This document shows positions 20,407 through 28,134 of a DNA stretch of 42,413 bases, piece by piece (position 1 is the stretch's first letter; each line of letters begins with the position of its first letter). The notes under the pieces were generated by a model that was not told the DNA's origin, made no database searches, and saw only the letters and a list, made by a program, of their open reading frames with translations. Location: assembly GCA_021647705.1 (NCBI GenBank), contig JAKIUF010000038.1:1-42413 (forward strand), read 5' to 3'. The DNA is from Gammaproteobacteria bacterium (GTDB lineage: Bacteria; Pseudomonadota; Gammaproteobacteria; SZUA-152). Both the position numbers and the translations under genes were made by a program.

Positions 20407-22665
20407 ATGTATGCAGGCATCATTCAAGACTGCTTTGGTAATCATTATCGCCTTCATATCCAAGGTGATGCACCGGTTAGTCATTTACTGGAAGCGCGGG
20501 AATTTACAGAATCAGCATTCACCGAGAGCTTTGTTCGAGGGCTTCAGGTTCCCCCAGGGTTTTGGCGGAGAACCTTATCCCGTGTCGGAGCCACAAATTT
20601 CCGGCACAGAGCCAGCGAAGTCGAGCGTATCAGTCAATTATTGGCCCGGGGTACTGCACTCAGGCTTTACCCCGTAAAACACCTGGACCAACAGCAGAAA
20701 GAAGCCTCGGTCTCAAAACCATTACCGGTCATGTCCACGGCAAAGGGAGCAAGTTACACCTTAGCCCCCGTTAGTGTATTACTGGTAGAGCCTGAGTCAG
20801 AGGTTAAAACCTTTACCAGCAAGGAACAAGCTGTGGAGTTTTTGGCCGAGTTGAAAATGGATGATGCACAGCGCAATGAGCTTGCGACGGCAATGAAAGC
20901 ACCTGCTGCAAACCAGAGTCCAGATGCACAAATCGTCGCAATGGCCGTGGCTCTGCTGGAAAATCAATTTGTCATTATCAGCAACCCGCCGAAAATAACG
21001 CCTCCCCCCAAAAACAGCGCAGAAAATGCGCCCGCTGAAACTACAGTGGATACACCTTCAAGCCTTGGGCCGCATGAAGAGCAGGGGGGGGCAAGCAGTG
21101 AAACAGCAGTAGTAGGTGCTGTTGTCGCCTCAAATGACACTGATGAGACAAAACCCCCGTGTAGCCTCGAAAAAGTTATGATCAAATGCAGTCATGGGTC
21201 TAACGTGGAAATTACAACAGAAACTCGTTCGATCCCCAGCTTAAATGTCATCGCCACAGAAACGGATAAAGCGGGTTTTGACCTCATCAGTGCAGAAATT
21301 CAAGCCAGCGCACTCTGTTCATCACACAAAAACAGCAACTTTAGCGTCTCAAAAGAACACACGCTCACATCAAAAACTGAAACTAAGATTGAATTTAAAG
21401 TCAATTGTGCCCCTTGGAGCCGCTCCAACATCTTTGAGCGCATATGGCTACCGAGCGTCAAGCCTAAAGTCTACGGGCTGTCCGTAAAAAACACCTGTGA
21501 AGCGCCAGACATCCAAGTTAAAAAGGTCAACATTAACGTATATCCCGATATTAAATGGCACTGGAGTACAGAAATTAACTTTGGGAAACTGGAATTTGTG
21601 CCAGGAAAAGCAAAAGTCAAATACAGTGATTTTGTCATTGATGGCAACGTTGATTTAACCTATGACGGCGAAAAATATGACGCCAAAGAAAAATACAAAG
21701 AGTACATAACAAAACCGCTGGATGGTTTTAAGAAAATTTGTGACTCCATTGGCAAAGTGCTTGAAGTGATAAACGACCCCAAAGCGGCATTAATGCGCAT
21801 TGGTACACAAACAGACAAGCCCAAACCTGCCGAAGGTGAAGACAATACAGACGGCAATGAAACCCGCCTCGTTATCGACTGGCCAAAACTGAATATCAAC
21901 TATGACTCCACATTCATAGAAAATGCCACAAGCCACTGCGTTGAGCATGACTACAGCATAAAATTAACCGCCAAACCGCTATTGGCTATCGATATCCAGG
22001 TCGATGTTCTGGAATCCATGATCTCCCTGGCCCCGTTACCCGTCGCAGAACTGATGCGCTACGCAAGAAAGCGGGTGGAACAAGATTTTGAGGAAGACCA
22101 GGAAGTTGGTCTGCGCGGCGAGCTGGACATCATCTTCACCGTTAAGTCCACGGTAAATATTAATGAAAGTGAAATAAAAGGGCGTCAAAACGCCGCCGAA
22201 AATAATGTCAGCGTAGAACCCGTTAAAGGCGATATCAAAATACCCGCCAAGCTAGAGGGAGCCATAAAGGCAGAAGGTAAATGGTTTATTATCTCGTTTA
22301 ATGTACATTATGAAATGAGCGGCGAGACTGAGTGGTCCGGCAGCTATGAATTTGGTAATGATGATAAAGGCATTTACTTCTCGAATACAGTAGAGTTTAA
22401 AGGGATTGATGTTACCTTGACAGAGTATGAAGAAGTTAAGGTTGGGGTGGAAAGCAAAAGTACCCAAACGGATGATATGTTTGAAGTCGATGGTGAAATT
22501 AGTTTCAAAGAAACTGACGCATCTGGTTTTTTAAAATTTAAAGATGGAAAAATCAAAGGGGAGGCCACAGTCAAAGCAGAAGAAGTAACTCGCTGGAGTT
22601 GGTTAAAGCCCAAGAAAAGTGTCGAAAAACAACAGTCAATAAAGCATTATATTATGAAACGTTAA
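20407..22665 (+). CDS. Large protein of unknown function (752 residues), possible secreted effector
   Basis: I do not recognise this family. AAAGGAAA lies about nine bases before the ATG. The protein has no signal peptide and no membrane segment. Residues 1-95 are a compact basic region (GLQVPPGFWRRTLSRVG). Residues 195-245 are a proline-, glutamate- and threonine-rich linker. From about 255 on it is a beta-rich, lysine- and glutamate-rich region with repeated short strands (KVKYSDFVIDGNVDLTYDG, SGETEWSGSYEFGNDDKGIYF). The stop is followed after one base by a gene for an exported protein, so the two are translationally coupled. A non-Sec toxin with an exported partner would fit a type VI or similar effector-immunity pair, but no toxin motif is seen and this remains a guess. 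Confidence 0.65.
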   Translation: MYAGIIQDCFGNHYRLHIQGDAPVSHLLEAREFTESAFTESFVRGLQVPPGFWRRTLSRVGATNFRHRASEVERISQLLARGTALRLYPVKHLDQQQKEASVSKPLPVMSTAKGASYTLAPVSVLLVEPESEVKTFTSKEQAVEFLAELKMDDAQRNELATAMKAPAANQSPDAQIVAMAVALLENQFVIISNPPKITPPPKNSAENAPAETTVDTPSSLGPHEEQGGASSETAVVGAVVASNDTDETKPPCSLEKVMIKCSHGSNVEITTETRSIPSLNVIATETDKAGFDLISAEIQASALCSSHKNSNFSVSKEHTLTSKTETKIEFKVNCAPWSRSNIFERIWLPSVKPKVYGLSVKNTCEAPDIQVKKVNINVYPDIKWHWSTEINFGKLEFVPGKAKVKYSDFVIDGNVDLTYDGEKYDAKEKYKEYITKPLDGFKKICDSIGKVLEVINDPKAALMRIGTQTDKPKPAEGEDNTDGNETRLVIDWPKLNINYDSTFIENATSHCVEHDYSIKLTAKPLLAIDIQVDVLESMISLAPLPVAELMRYARKRVEQDFEEDQEVGLRGELDIIFTVKSTVNINESEIKGRQNAAENNVSVEPVKGDIKIPAKLEGAIKAEGKWFIISFNVHYEMSGETEWSGSYEFGNDDKGIYFSNTVEFKGIDVTLTEYEEVKVGVESKSTQTDDMFEVDGEISFKETDASGFLKFKDGKIKGEATVKAEEVTRWSWLKPKKSVEKQQSIKHYIMKR

Positions 22666-22666
22666 A

Positions 22667-23587
22667 ATGAAAACGATCAGATTATTAATTATGCTAACAG
22701 GTACTATGATGAATACCGTATTTGCAGGTACAAATTATGAGCAATCCATATTTTCTCTCGAGTTTAACATTTATGGTACGGGTGTCGAAATCAGACTGAA
22801 CGATATACCTGTTTATTATCACGATGCCCAAGGGCAAGTTTCATCACAAAAACCCATTCCTGAATCGATTATTGATGGCGAGAATGTCCTCACAATTAAA
22901 AGTTTTCCACTTGAAGAGGATGGTTGTGAATATCAGCCAGGAGCCTATGTTGAAGCGGTTATTTCTGTACGAAAAAAAAATGCCCCTTTAAATGATGCAA
23001 AAACTCTGTTGCAATTAAAGCTTAACCCAACTAACCCCAAAGAAAACTTACTCGATAATACGCTTGCTAAACTTGGCAATAGTGCGAGGGTGATTCTTGA
23101 GGGTTGTGATAAACAGGTAGTGGCTGAACGGCGTATTCACATTAATTCTCCCTTTCCGCGCTGGGCTTGGCAGAATGGTCAAGCCATTGATAATACTCCA
23201 GACAACTTTGATACTTTGTTAACGATATACAAAGAGATCTGGAGCGCATTAGATAGCGGGGATAAGGGTAAGGTGCGTGAGTTGTATGATTTTGCCGCGC
23301 AGGAGTTTGCCTGGGCATACCACTATCAGGATAAAAAGCATGGCCATCGAATAATGAATACAGGTGGTTTAATAGGCGATGAAGATTGGAAACTTGGCTC
23401 GATGAGTAAATTTTTAGAGAAATTTGATTATCATTTAGATATTTTTTCGAATGGAAAAATGGCGCGAATTTTAGATCAAAAAAATCGTTCTCCTATTGTT
23501 TATTTGAGTCGAAGAGCAAAAATCATAAATATCCAAAAATTCGTATTTTACAAAAACAAAGCAGGTGAATGGGTGATGATTCGTTAG
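22667..23587 (+). CDS. Exported protein of unknown function (306 residues), partner of the preceding gene
   Basis: The ATG follows the upstream stop by one base. A signal peptide (MKTIRLLIMLTGTMMNTVFA) directs export to the periplasm. Residues 25-155 look like a beta-sandwich domain (YGTGVEIRLNDIPVYYHD, DGENVLTIKSFPLEEDG) with two cysteines that could pair. Residues 175-306 are a helical domain starting DNTPDNFDTLLTIYKEIWSAL, with aromatic-rich FAWAYHYQDKKHGHRIM. The family is unknown to me. Coupling to a large non-Sec protein is consistent with, but does not prove, an immunity or anchoring role. Confidence 0.65.
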   Translation: MKTIRLLIMLTGTMMNTVFAGTNYEQSIFSLEFNIYGTGVEIRLNDIPVYYHDAQGQVSSQKPIPESIIDGENVLTIKSFPLEEDGCEYQPGAYVEAVISVRKKNAPLNDAKTLLQLKLNPTNPKENLLDNTLAKLGNSARVILEGCDKQVVAERRIHINSPFPRWAWQNGQAIDNTPDNFDTLLTIYKEIWSALDSGDKGKVRELYDFAAQEFAWAYHYQDKKHGHRIMNTGGLIGDEDWKLGSMSKFLEKFDYHLDIFSNGKMARILDQKNRSPIVYLSRRAKIINIQKFVFYKNKAGEWVMIR

Positions 23588-23622
23588 GGTTTGTGTCTTG
23601 TTTATTATGATGGAAATATCGA

Positions 23623-23657
23623 TTTAACCGCATAGCAAAAATCTTGGGGGGCGAGCT
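23623..23657. repeat. Fragment of the hairpin repeat seen at 37 kb
   Basis: TTTAACCGCATAGCAAAAAT followed by CTTGGGGGGCGAGCTA matches the start of the structure at 36993-37040 (TTTAACCGCGTAGCGTAAAT, then CTCGGGGGC...GAGCTGGATAG). The IS630 element abuts it exactly at the TA, so it was inserted into, or recombined at, a copy of this repeat. Confidence 0.6.
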
Positions 23658-23658
23658 A

Positions 23659-24410
23659 TACCCAAATCGTTTTAGATTTAGGTGTTAATGACCTTCAAAT
23701 CCACCGCTTAGTAATGATGTCAATTCATCACGGTACAGGGCAATATTTCGAAAAAACTTTATTGAAGCCTTTCTTTATCCAGCCGTACGCCGCCATTGTG
23801 TTGTGTTCAGGATGAACGGCATCGATAAAGAGCACTTCGATATCATTGCCCTTGTTTTCCATGAAATTTTCATAGTAGCTTACAAATTCTTCTTGTGCAT
23901 TGATGTTTGGATTTCCAGGGACTAATTTTGGTTTCTTGAACGTGTAACCTAATCGGTGTAACAAATCCCGCACACCACTGGAAGAGTATTCGACATCAAA
24001 TTTACATTTCACATAGTTGATAATTGCGCTAGTTGTCAGGTAAATTTCAGCATCCAGTTCATCGCAAAGCACCTTTGATTGACTTTTATCAAGGTTGGTT
24101 TGCCGACCAGAATAATGCGTTTGTAAAAGTTTTCCTACACCACCAGTTTGATATTTATTGACATAAGTACGTAATGTCTCATCATCTAATAGCAGCGCTT
24201 CCTTAATATTTTTTATTTTCCACCCTGTGCCGAGCAAGATAATGGCATTTATTTTATACGCAGCAGCACGATTGCGCTCCACTCCATGTGCCACACGCAG
24301 TTCTTTAATTTGCTCAGGGCTTAGATGAAAGTTTTTCATGGACAGAGACGCTAAATGAAATCATACTAAATTTCAATAGCTTAACACCTAAATCTAAAAC
24401 GCTTTGGGTA
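23659..24410 (-). mobile_element. IS630-family element with internal deletion (752 bp)
   Basis: The ends are 30-bp inverted repeats (23659-23688 and 24381-24410) that start TACCCAAA, end GGTGTTAA and differ at one position. TA dinucleotides flank both ends (23657-23658, 24411-24412), as expected for IS630 insertions. Inside is a transposase gene on the minus strand that lacks its C-terminal catalytic half. The antisense reading next to the left end still shows the true C-terminus (DELTSLLSGGFEGH, stop), so the loss is internal. It cannot move by its own enzyme but could be mobilised by a full copy. Confidence 0.85.
23728..24339 (-). pseudogene. IS630-family transposase, C-terminal half deleted
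   Basis: This 203-codon frame contains the N-terminal helix-turn-helix region (MKNFHLSPEQIKELRVAH, YKINAIILLGTGWKIKNIKE), the winged helix (SSSGVRDLLHRLGYTFKKPK) and the first part of the DDE domain (VLFIDAVHPEHNTMAAYGWI, with the first catalytic Asp). It then runs out of frame after FNKVF into the remaining C-terminal end. The second Asp and the final acidic residue are missing, so the product cannot catalyse transposition. Full-length members are about 340 residues. Confidence 0.85.
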
Positions 24411-25110
24411 TAGAAGCTCTCTGTATGGTCTTGTGTGTCCACTTTTATTGCTTCTAAAATGTTTTGCAGATGGTAATTTCAACTCAAAATACTTTACAAA
24501 AACCCTCTTGTTCAATAGGCGACAGAACAAAATCTGGTCTCCATGTGTCTTCTGTATCAAATCCATCTCTATAGATAATAGCTTGTGGAATAGCTACATC
24601 ATATTCATAGCCCTTTAACAATTCTGGATGACGCTCAAAGAATTTTTGGAGGTCATTTTCTTTAACCGATGGAGTGTTTATCATTTCCTCTAATTCTTTT
24701 AAAATTTCAGAGAATTCATTGTGAATAGGTACAAATATACCAGAAGCAAGAATGGTATTTTCAGCATACACAACTGTTCCATCAGATTTTCTATACCCAA
24801 TTTTTATTCTTCCGTTTGGAGCTAGCTCAAAAGTAAGTGTCTCTGCACCCTCGGAAATAATTTGAATGCCATTCTTCATTAGAATGAATTTTAGAGTTCC
24901 GTTCTTACCTTCCGTGCTTAAAAGAAGAGAATGGCCAGATATTTTTTCAAATGCAGAAAAGTCTTGAAAGTTGCCAGGGTCAGTTGCTTCAACTAATAAA
25001 ATTTCACCGTGATTCATACCATCAAGCATTTTCTTTGCTCTGAGAAGCGGCAAAGGGCAGTTCAATCCTTTCGCATCTAACGTGCCATCAATATAGTCTT
25101 TCTGATTCAT
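24411..25110 (-). pseudogene. TusA-Shedu (DUF4263) fusion gene, frameshifted and truncated
   Basis: Residues 1-78 are a TusA-type sulfur-carrier domain (GTLDAKGLNCPLPLLRAKK with the active cysteine, then EATDPGNFQDFSAF). Residues 80-208 look like the start of a DUF4263 (Shedu) anti-phage nuclease, with LQKFFERHPELLKGYEYDV and WRPDFVLSP. The frame ends at 24484 with KVF-stop. Removing one base from the T-run at 24486-24489 restores KVFELKLPSAKHFRSNKSGH, which supplies the ELK part of the PD-(D/E)XK active site. The gene is then cut by the IS630 element at 24410, so the rest of the nuclease is lost. A TusA-Shedu fusion is not one I know; loss of a stop between neighbouring genes is an alternative. 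Confidence 0.6.
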
Positions 25111-25134
25111 TTTTATTGGGCGCTAATAGGTATA

Positions 25135-25186
25135 GTCGGCGTCAAAGTAACGTGGTTAAATGCGTCACTTTGACGCCTATCCCGAC
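25135..25186. repeat. Inverted repeat (GGCGTCAAAGT arms)
   Basis: GTCGGCGTCAAAGT (25135-25148) pairs with ACTTTGACGCC (25167-25177) and, after a five-base bulge, CCGAC (to 25186). It lies 25 bases upstream of the TusA-Shedu start on the minus strand. It could be an operator, a leader hairpin or an intergenic repeat. The rest of the gap up to the transporter gene at 25.8 kb shows no supported gene. Confidence 0.5.
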
Positions 25187-25792
25187 AGTGGCTTATTTCA
25201 GATTTTCCTAGTATCCGGTTCCCTACGGCCAGATTCAACGCATAAAATACCACAAAAACAATATGTTGTGTGCTACATGTTTGCTCGGGAATCCGGAAGG
25301 TCAATCTATGGTTTTCTGGCGAAACACGGAAGTACTTTTTTCATCCCATATTATGATTGGCTTCAATATTTGAGCTCAAAGTAAAAATTCTGGCAATCTG
25401 AAATTCTCCAGCTTCGTTAAATTTATGCATGGCTTTGGTTTGCATGTCGCCCGAAAAACATCAAATCTCTGCGAGAGCCAAACAAAAAAGCTATTGCCTG
25501 CATATTCTTTAACCAATACATGATTTTTACCTTGTATAACAGGTGCGACTTTCTGTGCTTGCTTTTCTTCCTTTTTATCATTTCACCACACCGCTAATCC
25601 TAGCCATATCCGATGCCATTAATCTGGCACCAAACCTGCATCAGCTTGTGAAATCAAGTCGTTAACCGCGACAAAACGATTAATTAACAACCAGCCTGTG
25701 CTGATAAAACGAGGCTTGTGGGTATTCATTTGCTGAATTTTTACCGTCAATCATTCTTTAATGATGTACACAGGGAACGGTGTATTCGTCCC

Positions 25793-27739
25793 ATGGTTTC
25801 GCTGTGTCTGCGTGTTGTGTATGGCGGTTTGTTAGTTTGCTTGGTAGGTAATCCTGTCATGGCTGATCAACCCGGTACAGTGAAGCTTGATGCAGCAAAA
25901 CCCGGCGGTGCGCAGGCGGGTCAACAATTCAATGCGCCTGTTCCGCCAAATATGCGACGTTTTCTTGTCCGGCCTCCGGCCAAACCGGTGGAGGAGCCGG
26001 TGTCCGGGCAGCTTAAGGCTCTTGATGAATCACGTCTTTCCGTGAGTAAAATCCAGCTGGCGGGCGTAGTTGATCGCCCGGAGCAGGATATTTTACGCAC
26101 AGAGCTGGAGGCGTTTGTGGAGCAGAAACGTCTAGTGATGCTGGCAACAAATGATCTGTCTTCCAGCATAGAGATAACCCCCGCAGAGCGCGCCCGGATA
26201 CTGAAAGACATCGAAAATATGGTCGGTGATGAGAGTCTGGATAACAGTCTGGCTGCGCTGGAGGAAAAAATTCAGGCCATGCGTAAAAAGGCCGGGGCCG
26301 AGGACAGTCTGACTCTGCATCAACTGCAAGAAATTGCCGCTCAGGTGGCCCAATATTACCGGGATCGGGGTTTTATTCTGGTGCGGGTGGTGATTCCGCC
26401 GCAAACAATTTTGCAGGGTGTTGTCAGTCTGCGCATTCTCGAAGGGGTGTTGGGTAATGTGACGATTGAGAAAAACTGGGATTATCGGCGTGAGCAGATG
26501 TTACGTCCTTTTGAGGGGCTGCTCGGTCAGCCGGTGATCAAGGAAGATATTGAAGCTGCTATGTTGGCGCTTAATGATTATCCGGGCTTGACGACGTTTG
26601 CGGTTTTCCGGCCGGGGTTGCATCCGGGTGAGACTGATTTGCTGGTGTCGGTTATCGAGGAAAAGGCGGTCAATAGTCGGGTGCATGCGGATAATTACGG
26701 TTCGGAGTTTACCGGTGAGTTTCGTACACGTCTGGATGTTCATTGGAATAATCCGCTGAATGCGATTGATAAACTCAGTGTCAGTCTGTCCAAAACCATT
26801 GATCCGAATAATGGCGCTTATGCGGCGTTGAATTATGAGCGTCATGCGTTCGGTCCCAATAATATCTTTGGCGTGGGTGCCAGTAAAAATAATTATTCGC
26901 TGGGTGCGGCTTTGGAGCAGCTTGGCATCAAGGGAACAACGACGTTGGCGCAGGTGTATTGGCGTCATACCTTTCAGCGTGGTCGGTCATTTAACAGTTA
27001 TGGCTTGCTTCAACTCAGTCGTAAGTCTGCGAGGCTGGATGTTACAAAGAATGGGGACAGGGCGGATGAGTTGACGGTGGCCAGTATTGAGACCGGTTTT
27101 GACTGGTCCAGCCGTACCCGTCGGCATCTGGTGAGTGGTCGCGTTCAATACAGCGAGGGTTTTGACGGGTTGCTGGGGGCTATGGAGCCGACCCGTGATC
27201 CAGCGGAGACTGATACCAGTCGGTATGGTAAGTCGGGGGTTTATGCGGGGGGGAAGTTTACAAAAACAAACCTGGACTATGATCATTGGTATCAGTTAAC
27301 GCCGAAGCACACATTGCATTTTTCGTTGCGCACACAGGATTCGGGTGATTTGCTGACGTCGTTGGAGCAAATGCCTATTGGGGGACCGAATAGTGTGCGA
27401 GCTTATTCCACTTCTGAGTTTTTACGTGACACGGCGATTTCGGGCAGTGTTGAGTGGTTGTTGCGTGCGCCGGGGTTTTCTCAGTGGAAGGCTTTTGGTA
27501 ACAGGCGTTGGGGTGAGGTTTTGCAGTTTTTGTTTTTTGTGGACTATGCCAAGGGTTGGCTGAATGATCCGCTGACCAGTGATCGTGAGGTGGTGAGTCT
27601 CAGTGGTATGGGGGCAGGGGTGCGTTTTCAGTATGAGAAGTTTTCTGCCCGGTTTGAAGTGGCCAGTGCGCTGGGGGATGAGCCGGTGGGTAATGAACGT
27701 GATCCACAGTACTTTTTTGAGTTGAATTATTTGTTTTGA
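25793..27739 (+). CDS. Two-partner secretion transporter TpsB (FhaC/ShlB family)
   Basis: This outer-membrane protein recognises and exports the TpsA partner encoded next to it. From the ATG at 25793 it has 648 residues with a signal peptide ending NPVMA; a GTG at 25718 would add 25 residues and cannot be excluded. After a proline-rich linker (NAPVPPNMRRFLVRPPAKP) come POTRA domains. The second contains AQVAQYYRDRGFILVRVVIP and VSLRILEGVLGNV, the POTRA/ShlB signature. A 16-strand barrel follows, with the secretion-domain motif MPIGGPNSVRAYSTSEFLRD, and ends in FELNYLF with a terminal phenylalanine. The pair forms a locus of tpsB then tpsA in the same direction. Confidence 0.92.
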   Translation: MVSLCLRVVYGGLLVCLVGNPVMADQPGTVKLDAAKPGGAQAGQQFNAPVPPNMRRFLVRPPAKPVEEPVSGQLKALDESRLSVSKIQLAGVVDRPEQDILRTELEAFVEQKRLVMLATNDLSSSIEITPAERARILKDIENMVGDESLDNSLAALEEKIQAMRKKAGAEDSLTLHQLQEIAAQVAQYYRDRGFILVRVVIPPQTILQGVVSLRILEGVLGNVTIEKNWDYRREQMLRPFEGLLGQPVIKEDIEAAMLALNDYPGLTTFAVFRPGLHPGETDLLVSVIEEKAVNSRVHADNYGSEFTGEFRTRLDVHWNNPLNAIDKLSVSLSKTIDPNNGAYAALNYERHAFGPNNIFGVGASKNNYSLGAALEQLGIKGTTTLAQVYWRHTFQRGRSFNSYGLLQLSRKSARLDVTKNGDRADELTVASIETGFDWSSRTRRHLVSGRVQYSEGFDGLLGAMEPTRDPAETDTSRYGKSGVYAGGKFTKTNLDYDHWYQLTPKHTLHFSLRTQDSGDLLTSLEQMPIGGPNSVRAYSTSEFLRDTAISGSVEWLLRAPGFSQWKAFGNRRWGEVLQFLFFVDYAKGWLNDPLTSDREVVSLSGMGAGVRFQYEKFSARFEVASALGDEPVGNERDPQYFFELNYLF

Positions 27740-27810
27740 AGAAATACAGGTTAAGTGTTTCTGTTTGATAACCGATTCTGTTTATGGGGTATAGCCGGAT
27801 AATGGAAAAA

Positions 27811-27920
27811 TCAACGCAAAGGCGCAAAGAAGCAGAGGGCGCAAAGGATGAGGGGGTATGGGTAAAGAATATCGCTTTGCGTTCTTTGTTCCTTCGCGTC
27901 TTTGCGTCTTTGCGTTAGAT
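27811..27920. repeat. Hairpin repeat of the GCAAAGGCGC family, copy E
   Basis: TCAACGCAAAGGCGCAAAGA (27811 on) and CGCGTCTTTGCGTCTTTGCG (to about 27915) form a long imperfect hairpin. It starts 70 bases after the tpsB stop. Its right flank (27921-27970) resembles the right flank of copy A near 1.58-1.63 kb (GTGATTCG..., CTGTTCCG/CTGTCCCG, GTTTAAAC/GTAAAC), so the unit extends past the hairpin. Confidence 0.75.
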
Positions 27921-27983
27921 TTTATAATTCAGTGATTCGTGGCGGGGGAATACTCTGTCCCGTTAAAGTTTAAACAAGGCACG

Positions 27984-28008
27984 ATTGGTGGGCAATGCCC
28001 ACCCTACG
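27984..28008. repeat. Short GTGGGCA palindrome
   Basis: TTGGTGGGCA and TGCCCACC meet almost without a loop, followed by CTACGAG. This is the core of the hairpin family at 11954-12032. It lies between two other repeats in the tpsB-tpsA gap. Confidence 0.55.
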
Positions 28009-28021
28009 AGTTTTTTTCGTT

Positions 28022-28092
28022 ATCCCGGCGAAGGCCGGGATCCAGAGAGGTTTGGATAGTTTTCTGGATTCCGGCCTTCGCCGGAATGACGG
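28022..28092. repeat. CCGGCGAAGG hairpin upstream of tpsA
   Basis: CCCGGCGAAGGCCGGGATCC (28025 on) pairs with GGATTCCGGCCTTCGCCGG (to about 28087), giving a long stem around about twenty bases. It is the fullest copy of the family also seen at 14662 and 16669. It ends about 45 bases before the tpsA start and would lie in its leader RNA if both genes are cotranscribed. Confidence 0.75.
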
Positions 28093-28134
28093 ATTAAACC
28101 GGGATTTTAATTCCTTTTTTGGGAAACGTTAAAG

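Noticed and set aside
25160-25384. A 74-codon plus-strand frame
   Set aside because: It starts within the inverted repeat at 25135-25186, has no ribosome site and no recognisable family.
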